A stretch of 64,000 nucleotides of DNA from Marinobacter halophilus (GTDB taxonomy: Bacteria; Pseudomonadota; Gammaproteobacteria; Pseudomonadales; Oleiphilaceae): assembly GCF_003007685.1 (NCBI RefSeq), contig NZ_PXNN01000003.1:434001-498000 (forward strand), in the 5' to 3' direction. Position numbers and translations under genes: made by a program. The notes beneath the pieces were generated by a model. That model was given only the letters and a program-made list of their open reading frames with translations, was not told the DNA's origin and did no database searches. Positions 1 to 7,682 of the stretch are shown here, piece after piece; within the stretch, counting starts at the first letter, position 1; each line of letters opens with the position of its first letter.

Positions 1-1
1 T

Positions 2-409
2 GGTGAATGGGCCATTTCAGGCGGCTTTGAATTTTCCAACTGGACCGAAGCGGATCTGAAAGGTAAGGCCCGACAGGCCTTTACTAACGGCTGGTACAGC
101 GTTGAATCGGGCGGCCGCGCCAGTTTTGTTGGCGTTTCCAACATCACCGAAGCCGAACTGGAGCAGTTGCGCCAGACCCTGGCGCAAACTTTCGTCGAGC
201 TTTACGGCGCACCAGATATTGACGCTGCCTACCCGGTGGCTTGCGAAGAAATCGACCAGATGCGCCGGATGTGTGAGGACTTCGACGAGAATACCCTGCT
301 GATGGTCAGCCGAACACTGACCCAGTTAGGCGTTGAGGAAACCTACCGCTCACGAGCCCCGCAAGACGCCTCGCTGGAGGCCTTTGCGGTGCACGGCGGT
401 TATGAGTGA
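2..409 (+). CDS. Conserved hypothetical protein, DUF6505-like (3' part only)
   Basis: This is the C-terminal 135 residues of an open frame that enters from the left edge and stops with TGA at 407-409. The visible part begins GEWAISGGFEFSNWTEADL and ends with a soluble Glu/Asp-rich segment. I see no signal peptide, membrane span or metal motif. The pattern recalls small proteins annotated DUF6505, which I remember near formate dehydrogenase accessory genes; that family name is from memory and uncertain. It converges on the fdhD/mob/tungstate operon with a 16-nt gap and no clear terminator. This fits a formate-dehydrogenase locus continuing to the left, but no function can be assigned. Confidence 0.6.
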   Translation, partial: GEWAISGGFEFSNWTEADLKGKARQAFTNGWYSVESGGRASFVGVSNITEAELEQLRQTLAQTFVELYGAPDIDAAYPVACEEIDQMRRMCEDFDENTLLMVSRTLTQLGVEETYRSRAPQDASLEAFAVHGGYE

Positions 410-425
410 TGATGCTCTGAGCTGA

Positions 426-1673
426 TTACAGGCCAAAACTGGCGTAGGGAATAAAGCGCACGGAGGTTCCCGGCTCTATTTGCTGAGCGCTCTCGTCCAG
501 CTCCACCATGCCTTCGGACCAGGCTAAACCTGTCACCCGGCCCGAGCCTTCGGAGCCAAAAACCTCAACCTGGCCATCCCGGACTCGAGCGCGCAACATC
601 TCGCTGCGCCCGGGCTTCTTGTTCTTGGAAAAATTGGCGGGCATCACGAAAGCCTGGGGTTCAAACCACTCACCGCCTGCCAGCAGCGACATCGCCGGCG
701 CGCCAAAGCGCAGCGCACAGACCCAGGCCGCCACCGGATTTCCCGGCAAACCCACCACGGGTGTCCCCTGGAACATGGCCAGCGCCAGGGGGCGGCCCGG
801 CTTGATCGCGATGCGCCAGTTGCTGATTTCACCGTGGGCTTTCAGTGTTTTCGACACGTGATCCTCGTCCCCTGCGGAAACACCGCCACTGGTCAGGATC
901 AGGTCGCACTGCTCGGCGCCGCGCGCCAGCGCCACTTTGACGTCCTCGGCCCGGTCCAGTACATGGCCCAGGTCCACCAGCTGATAGCCCAGCTGCGTCA
1001 CCAAAGCGCTCAGCATCGGGCGGTTGGCATCATAAATTTGCCAGTTGGTAACGGGGGAGCCGACGGGTTTAACCTCGTCGCCCGTGGACAGCACGCCAAC
1101 ACGCAGACTCTGATAGACGTCAACCGACTCGACGCCGACACTGGCGAGCACTGAAATCTGGGTAGGACTGAGGCGGGTTCCGGCGGTGAGAATTTGGTCC
1201 CTGACCTGGATGTCCTCGCCGGCCAGGCGTCGATTGGCGCCTGCCTTTAACGTGCCGTTCAGATGGAGCTGGCCATCGACGACCTCGCAATCCTCTTCCA
1301 GGACCACCGTGTCCGTACCTGCCGGTATCACCGCTCCGGTGAGGATGCGGATAGCGTGGCCTTCGGGCACCTGACCGGTGTAGGGCTCGCCGGCGGCACT
1401 GCGGCCATCAACGAGAGGCAGTAAGCAGGGGACGTCGGTCAGAGGGCCGGCAAACGCATAACCATCGACTGCCGAATTGCTGCTAGGGGGATGGGCTCGT
1501 GGCGCATAGACATCGCCAGCCAGTATGCGGCCATTCAGCTGCGACAGCGGAACGTCATGATCCACACCCACCACCGGGTGCAATCTTGAACGTAACCTTT
1601 CCAAGGCCTCGTCCACCGGCGTCCAGTTCACCCCGGGGGGCAGAGCAAAACAGTCGTTACGAAGCGGTTTCAT
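426..1673 (-). CDS. moeA: Molybdopterin molybdenumtransferase MoeA, paralogue 1 (tungstate/FDH operon)
   Basis: A 415-residue MoeA/Glp protein, close to the usual length of about 410. The family inserts molybdate (or tungstate) into adenylylated molybdopterin in the cytoplasm. The family motifs are present: SAVDGYA around residue 68 with the conserved Asp, LSTGDEV, TSGGVSAGDEDHV, and KPGRPLA followed by GLPGNPVA. It is the last gene of the minus-strand operon tupB-tupC-tupA-fdhD-mobA-mobB-moeA, 26 nt after mobB. A second MoeA lies at 29582-30796. The two share the core motifs but diverge widely elsewhere; this copy has an unusual N-terminus and VSAGDED where the other has VSVGEED. The context suggests service to a tungsten- or molybdenum-dependent formate dehydrogenase, which is an inference. 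Confidence 0.93.
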   Translation of the reverse strand: MKPLRNDCFALPPGVNWTPVDEALERLRSRLHPVVGVDHDVPLSQLNGRILAGDVYAPRAHPPSSNSAVDGYAFAGPLTDVPCLLPLVDGRSAAGEPYTGQVPEGHAIRILTGAVIPAGTDTVVLEEDCEVVDGQLHLNGTLKAGANRRLAGEDIQVRDQILTAGTRLSPTQISVLASVGVESVDVYQSLRVGVLSTGDEVKPVGSPVTNWQIYDANRPMLSALVTQLGYQLVDLGHVLDRAEDVKVALARGAEQCDLILTSGGVSAGDEDHVSKTLKAHGEISNWRIAIKPGRPLALAMFQGTPVVGLPGNPVAAWVCALRFGAPAMSLLAGGEWFEPQAFVMPANFSKNKKPGRSEMLRARVRDGQVEVFGSEGSGRVTGLAWSEGMVELDESAQQIEPGTSVRFIPYASFGL

Positions 1674-1699
1674 GGTGGTCCCGTTACTGGTTGTAGCGT

Positions 1700-2191
1700 T
1701 TATGGTCGGTTACGGTTCAGAATAAAGTCAGTGATTCCGGGCACATCGTTTATGTCGAAAACGGGGCCCGAAAAATCCGTAGCGTAGTCTGCTGCGACCG
1801 CAACAATGCTGGTGTCCTGCGGATACAGTGGGGCGTGCGAGCTGTCCCGCCGGTGCACTTCAATTTTGGGGTGCGAGTGGTTCTTGAAGCCCTCTACCAC
1901 CACCCAGTCGCAGGGGCCAAGTCGGGCCAGTAACTCATCCAGTGTCGGCTCGTTGGCACCCCGGAGCTCATGCATGATGGCGAAGCGTTGACCGCCCGCC
2001 AGGATGACCTCTTGGGCGCCGGCCTCCCGGTGCTTGTAGCTGTCGGTTCCGGCTTGATCCACATCCACCCTGTGATGGGCATGTTTGATCGCGTTGACGG
2101 CTAAACCTCTGCTGGATAACTCCCGAATAACTGCACTGGCCAGAGTGGTCTTGCCCGAATTTTTCCAGCCCACGATGCCGATAACGTTCAC
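1700..2191 (-). CDS. mobB: Molybdopterin-guanine dinucleotide biosynthesis adaptor MobB
   Basis: A 163-residue P-loop GTPase. The Walker A motif GWKNSGKTT lies at residues 8-16, directly after a hydrophobic beta strand (MNVIGIV). Other family marks are IKHAHHRVDVDQAGTDSY, containing the His and Asp/Gly positions typical of MobB, and DWVVVEGFKN. MobB assists MobA in attaching GMP to Mo-molybdopterin. Its start overlaps the mobA stop by 4 nt (ATGA type), so translation is probably coupled. Length and motif order are normal, and it is intact. Confidence 0.93.
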   Translation of the reverse strand: MNVIGIVGWKNSGKTTLASAVIRELSSRGLAVNAIKHAHHRVDVDQAGTDSYKHREAGAQEVILAGGQRFAIMHELRGANEPTLDELLARLGPCDWVVVEGFKNHSHPKIEVHRRDSSHAPLYPQDTSIVAVAADYATDFSGPVFDINDVPGITDFILNRNRP

Positions 2192-2775
2192 TTGAGATGC
2201 TGCTCCGCCCAGGCCAGATCATCCGGCGTGTTAATATTAAAAAAGTCGTCCGGTCCAAAAATGACCAGCGTCTCGCCCTGGGCCTGAGTCCATTGGCGAA
2301 TCTTGCGCACACCGTCGTTCAGGGCGGCTCTCAGATCATGGCGCAACGCCACCGGCCAGCGGCCAAACGTCGGCTGTGGAATACGGCCGCGCTCCGGATC
2401 CGGCGTCGCCGCCAACACCACGGGGGTATCGTGGCCGGTTAGCCGTTCTGCCAGATCCAGTGGGAACGAAGGGGTATCCGCGGCGACACTGATCAGCCAC
2501 TCATGGCCCTGTTCGGCAGCCCAATCCATGCCCGCCAGCACACCCGCCAGTGGGCCTGGAAAATCGCCGATAGAGTCGGCCATTACTGGCAATCCCAAAT
2601 CATCAAAACGACTCAGGTCCCCGTTGGCATTCAATACCACGGCGTCGACCTGCGGCGTGATTCGATCGATAACCCGCTGGATCAGTGACTGGTCACCCAG
2701 CATGAGCCTGCCTTTGTCTCCGCCGCCCATGCGGTTTGCCTGGCCACCTGCCAGAATGACAGCGCATTGAGTCAT
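2188..2775 (-). CDS. mobA: Molybdenum cofactor guanylyltransferase MobA
   Basis: A 195-residue nucleotidyltransferase that transfers GMP from GTP to molybdopterin to make the MGD (bis-MGD) cofactor used by DMSO-reductase-family enzymes such as formate dehydrogenase. The N-terminus VILAGGQANRMGGGDKG is the GTP-binding signature, with the catalytic Lys at about residue 21. SVAADTPSFP is the metal-binding region, and FFNINTPDDL near the C-terminus is the standard MobA ending. It lies 12 nt downstream of fdhD and overlaps mobB by 4 nt. Length is typical of the family (about 194 in E. coli). Confidence 0.95.
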   Translation of the reverse strand: MTQCAVILAGGQANRMGGGDKGRLMLGDQSLIQRVIDRITPQVDAVVLNANGDLSRFDDLGLPVMADSIGDFPGPLAGVLAGMDWAAEQGHEWLISVAADTPSFPLDLAERLTGHDTPVVLAATPDPERGRIPQPTFGRWPVALRHDLRAALNDGVRKIRQWTQAQGETLVIFGPDDFFNINTPDDLAWAEQHLK

Positions 2776-2787
2776 GCTGTGCCTCCG

Positions 2788-3657
2788 TCAATCATGTTGA
2801 GCGCCTTTGCGACGCATTTTTTTGTCGTCATCCGGAACCTGCGACAGGTCCTGATCGAATACCAGGCGATGCTGGCCACTGAGGCAGGTGAACTTTTTGC
2901 CTCGCATCCGTCCGATCAGCGTTAACCCGACCTGCTGGGCAATATCCACACCCCAGGCGGTAAAACCCGACCGACTGATCAGGGTCGGGATGCCCATCAG
3001 GGCGGTCTTGATCACCATTTCGGAAGTCAGGCGGCCAGTGGTGTAGAGAACTTTATCGGCCGCCGGGATGTCATTTAAATGCATCCAGCCAGCAATCTTG
3101 TCGACCGCGTTATGGCGCCCGACATCCTCCATGTAGGCCAGTACCTGAAGCCCCTGACACAGAGCGGAACCATGAATGGCCCCGGTTTCCATATACAGGC
3201 TGGGCGTGTGGTTAATCTGATAAGAAAGGTCGTAAAAGGTGCTGGTGTGCACCGGGGTATCCGGCAGTTTCAGCCCGTCAAGCCCGGCCATCATGTCGCC
3301 AAACACCGTCCCCACAGCGCAACCCGAAGTGCGGGTTTTCTTTTCCAGTTTATCCTCGACATTCGTCACATTTGCGGTGCGGACGACGGCGACTTCCAGC
3401 TCTTCATCGAAATCAATCCCGGTCACCTGGTCGGTGTCACGCAGCATGCCCTGATTCAGGAGAAAGCCGAGTGCCAGATACTCCGGGTGATCGCCGATGG
3501 TCATGGCGGTGACGATTTCCTGGCTGTTCAGATAGATGGTCAGAGGGCGCTCTTCGATCACGCTGATCGATTTGGACTGACCGTGTTCATCAACGCCCTC
3601 AACAGTGCGGGATAGCCGAGGATCAGTCGGGTTGGGTAGAAGGGTTGTAATCATCAT
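2788..3657 (-). CDS. fdhD: Formate dehydrogenase accessory sulfurtransferase FdhD
   Basis: A 289-residue FdhD-family protein. The family carries sulfur from IscS to the bis-MGD cofactor and is required for active formate dehydrogenase. The signatures EDVGRHNAVDK, TGRLTSEMV and the C-terminal MRGKKFTCLSG are clear. In the mobile loop, where FdhD proteins usually carry a Cys-x-x-Cys pair, this protein has SGCAVGTVFG with a single Cys at residue 113. The second Cys is replaced, so sulfur relay must rely on one thiol there. Its start overlaps the tupA stop by 4 nt. Function is confident; the loop variant is noteworthy. Confidence 0.92.
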   Translation of the reverse strand: MMITTLLPNPTDPRLSRTVEGVDEHGQSKSISVIEERPLTIYLNSQEIVTAMTIGDHPEYLALGFLLNQGMLRDTDQVTGIDFDEELEVAVVRTANVTNVEDKLEKKTRTSGCAVGTVFGDMMAGLDGLKLPDTPVHTSTFYDLSYQINHTPSLYMETGAIHGSALCQGLQVLAYMEDVGRHNAVDKIAGWMHLNDIPAADKVLYTTGRLTSEMVIKTALMGIPTLISRSGFTAWGVDIAQQVGLTLIGRMRGKKFTCLSGQHRLVFDQDLSQVPDDDKKMRRKGAQHD

Positions 3658-4481
3658 TTCAACTCGATCGAACTGTTTAGATTATCGTTGGCATTCGGGA
3701 AAAATAGCTGCTTACCTTCAACCTGGTAGGAGCCAATGGCAGCTTGTCCGGTTTCGGACAATAGCCATTGTGTAAAGGTTTCCGCTGCTTCTCGATTCAC
3801 GTTGGGACACTTGTCTGCATTGACGGGGATAACACCGTATTGATTGAACAGGGCGGGTTTACCCTCAAATAAAATGGTGCTGTCCTGTTTGTTGGCAAAT
3901 GCGATCCAGGTGGCTCGGTCAGTCATTACATAGGCGCCAAGGCTCACACCGGTATTCAGGGTTGCGCCCATGCCGCTCCCGGTTTCAAGGTACCATTGAC
4001 CCGATCCTGTGTCAGGATCGATGGCGGCCGCCTGCCATAATGAGCGTTCTTTCTTGTGTGTTCCCGAATCATCACCACGTGAGGCGAATTTAGCACCGGC
4101 TTGTACGATTCGAAGCAGAACTTCATTGACGTCGCGGGAGCCTGCCACATTTGCCGGATCGGCTTCGGGTCCAATGATGACAAAGTCGTTGTACATAAGG
4201 TTGCGGCGGTATTCGCCATAACCTTCAGCGACGAATGTTTCTTCGACAGACCTGGCGTGAACCAGGAGCATATCACCATCACAGCGCATGGCATTATTGA
4301 TGGCCTGGCCCGTGCCCACAGCGACAATATTCACCTGAACACCGGTATCCTTTTTCAGTATTGGTAACAGGTAGTCGTACAGGCCACTATTTTGGGTCGA
4401 GGTGGTGGACTGAACGATGATGGTGTCGGCCAGTGTTTGGGTGCTGAATGTTAACGCAATCAAGAGGACAAGGTGTTTCAT
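3654..4481 (-). CDS. tupA: Tungstate ABC transporter substrate-binding protein TupA
   Basis: A periplasmic binding protein of 275 residues from the ATG at 4481, chosen because it gives a clean signal peptide (MKHLVLLIALTF...TLA, cleavage near residue 18). An upstream GTG at 4520 would add 13 residues with no leader character. After cleavage comes a TTST anion-binding motif (residues 26-29), then YDYLLPILKK and VGTGQAI, the order seen in TupA/WtpA-like oxyanion binders. The neighbours are its permease and ATPase. The downstream fdhD, mobAB and moeA favour tungstate over sulfate or phosphate, although molybdate cannot be excluded by sequence alone. Confidence 0.86.
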   Translation of the reverse strand: MKHLVLLIALTFSTQTLADTIIVQSTTSTQNSGLYDYLLPILKKDTGVQVNIVAVGTGQAINNAMRCDGDMLLVHARSVEETFVAEGYGEYRRNLMYNDFVIIGPEADPANVAGSRDVNEVLLRIVQAGAKFASRGDDSGTHKKERSLWQAAAIDPDTGSGQWYLETGSGMGATLNTGVSLGAYVMTDRATWIAFANKQDSTILFEGKPALFNQYGVIPVNADKCPNVNREAAETFTQWLLSETGQAAIGSYQVEGKQLFFPNANDNLNSSIELK

Positions 4482-4503
4482 AGTCGTTTTATATAGCCGT
4501 GAG

Positions 4504-5214
4504 TTACAACAGAATTTCACCGGCTAAATAGGCTTTAGCCACCGGGGTTTCGGGCGCGGTAAAAAACTGATTCGCCGGACTCTGCTCGGCTACCTGCCCG
4601 CCAGATATAAATACGACATCATCGGCCAGACGTCGAGCCTGACCTTGGTCGTGGCTGACCAGAATAACCTTGGTTCCCTGGGCGCTCTGGGTTTTGACCA
4701 GGGACTCAATCAACAGGACCGAGGCGGGGTCCAGGCTAGCCGTGGCTTCATCCAATAGCAATAACGCGGGCTTGCTCAACAGGGCTCGCGCCAGGGCCAG
4801 TCGTTGTTGTTCCCCACCTGACATCATACGGGCCGGTTGGTCGGCTCGATCAGCAAGGTGAACGGACTCTAACGCCCTGAGCAATCGCTGGGGCTCGGAT
4901 CTGGCAATTTCCGGTACGGCAAAAGCCAGGTTCTGGAGAGCCGTTCTTCGCAGTAGTACCGGGTGCTGGAAGACCATGGCCTGCTGGTCGCGACTGTCAG
5001 TCACGCTCAGCTGACCCAATGTAATCTGCCCCTGATCCGGTTTGATCAAACCGTGCAAACAACGAAGCAGCAAGGTCTTGCCGGCGCCATTCGGGCCCAT
5101 AATCACGGTGATGCCGGGTTCACCAATTGTCAGATTGATGCCTGCCAGCACGGCTCGATCGCCTTTAACAAGACGCAGGTCGCTGATACGTATAGGCAAG
5201 AGCGGGCTAGGCAT
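4504..5214 (-). CDS. tupC: Tungstate ABC transporter ATP-binding protein TupC
   Basis: An ABC ATPase of 236 residues from the ATG at 5214, which overlaps the tupB stop by 8 nt. A GTG at 5244 would add ten residues and overlap more. Walker A is GPNGAGKT (residues 40-47), the signature is MSGGEQQR, and Walker B LLLLDEA is followed by the switch His in ILVSHD. Single-domain ATPases of this length energise small oxyanion importers. It lies between the permease and binding-protein genes, so the transport set TupBCA is complete. Confidence 0.87.
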   Translation of the reverse strand: MPSPLLPIRISDLRLVKGDRAVLAGINLTIGEPGITVIMGPNGAGKTLLLRCLHGLIKPDQGQITLGQLSVTDSRDQQAMVFQHPVLLRRTALQNLAFAVPEIARSEPQRLLRALESVHLADRADQPARMMSGGEQQRLALARALLSKPALLLLDEATASLDPASVLLIESLVKTQSAQGTKVILVSHDQGQARRLADDVVFISGGQVAEQSPANQFFTAPETPVAKAYLAGEILL

Positions 5215-5902
5215 ATTGGCGCTTCGCCGCGTATTCACGGACACCGATCACCAGTGCATTGATCAGCAATGACAGCACCAGTAACACGGTGCCCAGGCTC
5301 AAGGCCAGGGTGAGGTTGCCTTTCGAGGTTTCCAGCGCAATGGCGGTGGTCATGACGCGGGTCAGATGATCAATATTGCCGCCGACGATGATGACGGCGC
5401 CAACTTCGGCGATGGCCCGGCCGAAGCCCGCCAGAATGCAGGTGGTCAGTGCATAGCGCGCATCCACCAGATAGGCCACCACGGCGCGGCGGCCGGTGAC
5501 ACCCATCGAGTAAAAGGTATCGCGGTATTCCTGATGAAGATTCTCGATCACCTGATTCGACAAAGCCGCAATAATCGGGGTGATCAGCACCGCTTGCGCG
5601 ATGATCATGGCGGAAGGCGTGTACAGCAGACCCATCCACCCGAGCGGTCCGGACCGCGACAGCAGCAAATACACCAGCAGTCCCACCACCACCGGGGGCA
5701 TGCCCATCAGGGCATTCAGCACAAGGATGCAGAATTTCCGGCCTGGAAACTTGGTGATCGCCAGCCAGGTGCCTAGCGGTAAGCTGATGACTGCGGAAAT
5801 AGCCAATGCGATCAGGCTGACACGGATGGATAGCCAGAGAATTTCAAATAAATCTGCGTCCAGCGTGATAATGAGTCGAAAGGCTTCAGCCAACGCGTTC
5901 AT
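5207..5902 (-). CDS. tupB: Tungstate ABC transporter permease TupB
   Basis: A 231-residue inner-membrane permease with about five hydrophobic spans, for example around residues 23-50, 56-80 and 92-115, then two spans near the C-terminus. The cytoplasmic coupling-loop segment GRAIAEVGAVIIVGGN matches the EAA loop of BPD_transp_1 permeases and closely resembles TupB/CysT-type oxyanion permeases. It is the first gene of the minus-strand operon, so the promoter must lie in 5903-6000. I see no obvious ModE palindrome there, only a GC-rich GGGCCCGGGGCC stretch. Confidence 0.87.
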   Translation of the reverse strand: MNALAEAFRLIITLDADLFEILWLSIRVSLIALAISAVISLPLGTWLAITKFPGRKFCILVLNALMGMPPVVVGLLVYLLLSRSGPLGWMGLLYTPSAMIIAQAVLITPIIAALSNQVIENLHQEYRDTFYSMGVTGRRAVVAYLVDARYALTTCILAGFGRAIAEVGAVIIVGGNIDHLTRVMTTAIALETSKGNLTLALSLGTVLLVLSLLINALVIGVREYAAKRQYA

Positions 5903-5992
5903 TTATTATTGTAGTCCTGCAGTAGTGAGTCGGAAATCGAACGCTCTTTGTCTCTGATTCCCAAGGGCCCGGGGCCACATTGTGTACGCATT

Positions 5993-6032
5993 TAACAAAA
6001 AAAAGGACCAGCGGTTTAACGCAAGTCCTTTT
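5993..6032 (-). terminator. Intrinsic terminator after the tRNA-like relic
   Basis: On the minus strand, AAAAGGAC (rc of 6025-6032) pairs with GTCCTTTT (rc of 6001-6008), with an inner GCG/CGC stem in the loop. The run of T continues outwards across 5997-6000. This is a good intrinsic terminator placed about 34 nt beyond the 3' end of the tRNA-like sequence at 6066-6145, as a tRNA terminator would be. Confidence 0.65.
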
Positions 6033-6065
6033 CATTCTGCGCTTTCGCGCAAATCCTTTCCGTTA

Positions 6066-6145
6066 TGGCGCGCCCGGGCGGGTTCGAGTCTCCGACCCCT
6101 TAACGTTGCTTCCGGAGACAAGGCCGACAGGAGTTACGTGTCCGC
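6066..6145 (-). pseudogene. Decayed tRNA-Arg-like sequence
   Basis: Read on the minus strand, this 80-nt stretch ends CCCGGGCGCGCCA, nearly identical to the 3' acceptor end and CCA of the intact tRNA-Arg at 6535-6611. It keeps the anticodon-loop heptamer CTCCGGA in the right place and a T-loop-like CTCGAAC. The 5' acceptor strand (GCGGACA) no longer pairs with CGGGCGC, the D-arm is unrecognisable and the T-stem has mismatches, so it should not fold as a working tRNA. A proper terminator follows. The simplest reading is an old duplication of the tRNA-plus-terminator unit that has decayed. An attachment-site remnant is the alternative. Confidence 0.55.
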
Positions 6146-6310
6146 AAACGAGGCAGTTATCGATGCCCGGCGCCTGCTTTCAGCCTTGATTGCGAGCAAG
6201 TTTACGCTCCCTTCCGTTGTTTGCAACTGTTAGCTGGGGAGAGAGCCGGGAGCTTGGGCCATGACGTGGATGCTCTGGGGATTTCCGGTTTCTTAAGGGG
6301 GGCGATCTTC

Positions 6311-6443
6311 GGGGCTTTGCCCCGCCTTCGCTTTGCTGCGGCGCCCAAACTGCTGGCGCAGTTTGTATTTCGGCCTGGACGGCCTCACCCCTTCGGGGCC
6401 GTCGTCACTGCGTTCTGACGTTCCCTTCGCCTGCATGGCAGGC
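6311..6443. repeat. Cluster of short tandem hairpins in a non-coding region
   Basis: The stretch 6146-6490 holds no credible gene. Within it are closely packed perfect hairpins: GGGGC-TTT-GCCCC (6311-6323), AAACTGC-TGGC-GCAGTTT (6347-6364), GGCC-TGGAC-GGCC (6372-6384), a composite GACGG...CCCC-TTC-GGGG...CCGTC (6379-6403), and GCCTGC-ATG-GCAGGC (6429-6443). None has a T-tract. The function is unknown; it lies downstream of the tRNA terminator. It could be an untranslated structured RNA or a hairpin-rich repeat family. Confidence 0.5.
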
Positions 6444-6491
6444 TTCGGGTCGAACGGAGGTTCTGCATCTGCCCTCAGGCAAACCAGAGTT

Positions 6492-6530
6492 CCACAAAAA
6501 AGCCCACGATCAACGTGGGCTTTTTTGTGG
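6492..6530 (-). terminator. Terminator of tRNA-Arg
   Basis: A perfect 17-bp inverted repeat, CCACAAAAAAGCCCACG at 6492-6508 and its complement at 6514-6530, encloses a 5-nt loop. The GC core GCCCACG flanked by A6/T6 tracts makes it a strong terminator in either direction. It begins 5 nt beyond the CCA end of tRNA-Arg on the minus strand. Confidence 0.85.
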
Positions 6531-6534
6531 AATA

Positions 6535-6611
<77 letters not shown>

Positions 6612-6650
6612 ATTCGAAACGTTTGATTGCTCGTCAATTTCGAGTGCGCA

Positions 6651-6679
6651 ATCTTACGTGCGCCGGGGGCTTCTGTCCA
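6651..6679 (-). promoter_or_regulatory. Probable promoter of tRNA-Arg
   Basis: On the minus strand, TGGACA (6674-6679) and TAAGAT (6651-6656) are separated by exactly 17 nt. They match the sigma-70 consensus at 5 of 6 and 4 of 6 positions. The predicted start near 6644 lies about 33 nt before the tRNA. It falls between the yaeQ stop and the tRNA. Confidence 0.5.
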
Positions 6680-6701
6680 GCCCCAGCGGACAAGTGGGGC
6701 T

Positions 6702-7247
6702 TCAAATGGTTGGCAGGCGCTGTTCGGGCGTGATGCTGACCAGATCCTTGTCGTTGCTGAAGGTGACTTCGCCATCCTGGATCGACACCTGGAACGCCAT
6801 GGAGCGCTCAACCAGACCGGCCAGGGCTGCGGTGCTGTCAGCGGGCAGGTCGACAATGGTCAGGTTGCCAAATCGTTCCAACTTGCTATGGTGTTTGTCC
6901 CACCACACGGGCACGGCGCGGCCGCCGTAGGTATAGAGAATAACTGTTTGCGCCCGGTTGCAGGATTTGCGTATCCGGTCTTCATCGGGCAGGCCGAGGT
7001 CCACCCAGAGTTCGATTTCGCCGGACAGGGATTTCTGCCAGAGTTCCGGCTCGTCATCGGTGCTCAGGCCTTTGGAAAACTCCAGCGTGTCGTTGGCGTT
7101 CAGGGCAAAGGCCAGCAGCCGGATCATCATACGCTCGTCGTTCTCCGACGGGTGGCGGGCGATGGTCAGGTGATGATCGCTATAATAGTGCCGGTCCATA
7201 TCCGCGATATGGAGCGTGGCTTTGAAAATGGTGGCTTTCAGTGCCAT
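6702..7247 (-). CDS. yaeQ: YaeQ family protein
   Basis: 181 residues from the ATG at 7247, identical in length to E. coli YaeQ. The open frame extends further upstream, but the extension is low-complexity and lacks a ribosome site. The protein begins MALKATIFKATLHIADMDR and carries the family stretches HPSENDERMMIRLLAFAL, LWVDLGLPDE and YTYGGRAVPVWW. YaeQ proteins have a nuclease-like PD-(D/E)XK fold and were once linked to suppression of an rfaH defect; their real role is unsettled. It diverges from lrgA with 69 nt between them. Confidence 0.9.
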   Translation of the reverse strand: MALKATIFKATLHIADMDRHYYSDHHLTIARHPSENDERMMIRLLAFALNANDTLEFSKGLSTDDEPELWQKSLSGEIELWVDLGLPDEDRIRKSCNRAQTVILYTYGGRAVPVWWDKHHSKLERFGNLTIVDLPADSTAALAGLVERSMAFQVSIQDGEVTFSNDKDLVSITPEQRLPTI

Positions 7248-7316
7248 TGAGAGTCCTGTGATGTCGTTAGCAGGACAATAGTGTAGAGCAATTTTGACGG
7301 GACAGGGCATAGCAGC

Positions 7317-7682
7317 ATGGTGATCTTGCGGGGATTTCTGGTTTTGGTGGTGTTTTTCCTGCTGGGTGAGGCGATTCGTGTGCTCGCAGGCTTGCCCATC
7401 AGTGGCGGTGTCTTGGGTATGGTCATGGCGACCCTGACCCTGATGGTGCGTGGCCGGGTGAGCAACGAACTGGCCGCAGCCAGCCAGGGGTTGATTTCGG
7501 TGTTGGTTCTGCTGATCACCCCAGGTGTGGTTGGTGTGTTCTTCATCGCCGATCAGTTTTCCGGGCACTGGACCACGGTGGTAGTAGCCCTGGTGATCGG
7601 CACCTTGCTGAGCGTGTTCACCACCCTGCTGCTGATGAAGAAAGTGGCCGGCTCAGGCGAGGAGGGAAACAGCCGTGGTTGA
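7317..7682 (+). CDS. lrgA: CidA/LrgA family holin-like protein
   Basis: A 121-residue inner-membrane protein with four hydrophobic spans. Family features are FFLLGEAIRVLAGLPISGGVLGM near the N-terminus and LLITPGVVGVFF in the middle. LrgA/CidA proteins are holin-like and act with LrgB/CidB, with proposed roles in murein hydrolase control, overflow metabolism or pyruvate transport. It overlaps lrgB by 8 nt, so the two are co-translated. Confidence 0.88.
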   Translation: MVILRGFLVLVVFFLLGEAIRVLAGLPISGGVLGMVMATLTLMVRGRVSNELAAASQGLISVLVLLITPGVVGVFFIADQFSGHWTTVVVALVIGTLLSVFTTLLLMKKVAGSGEEGNSRG

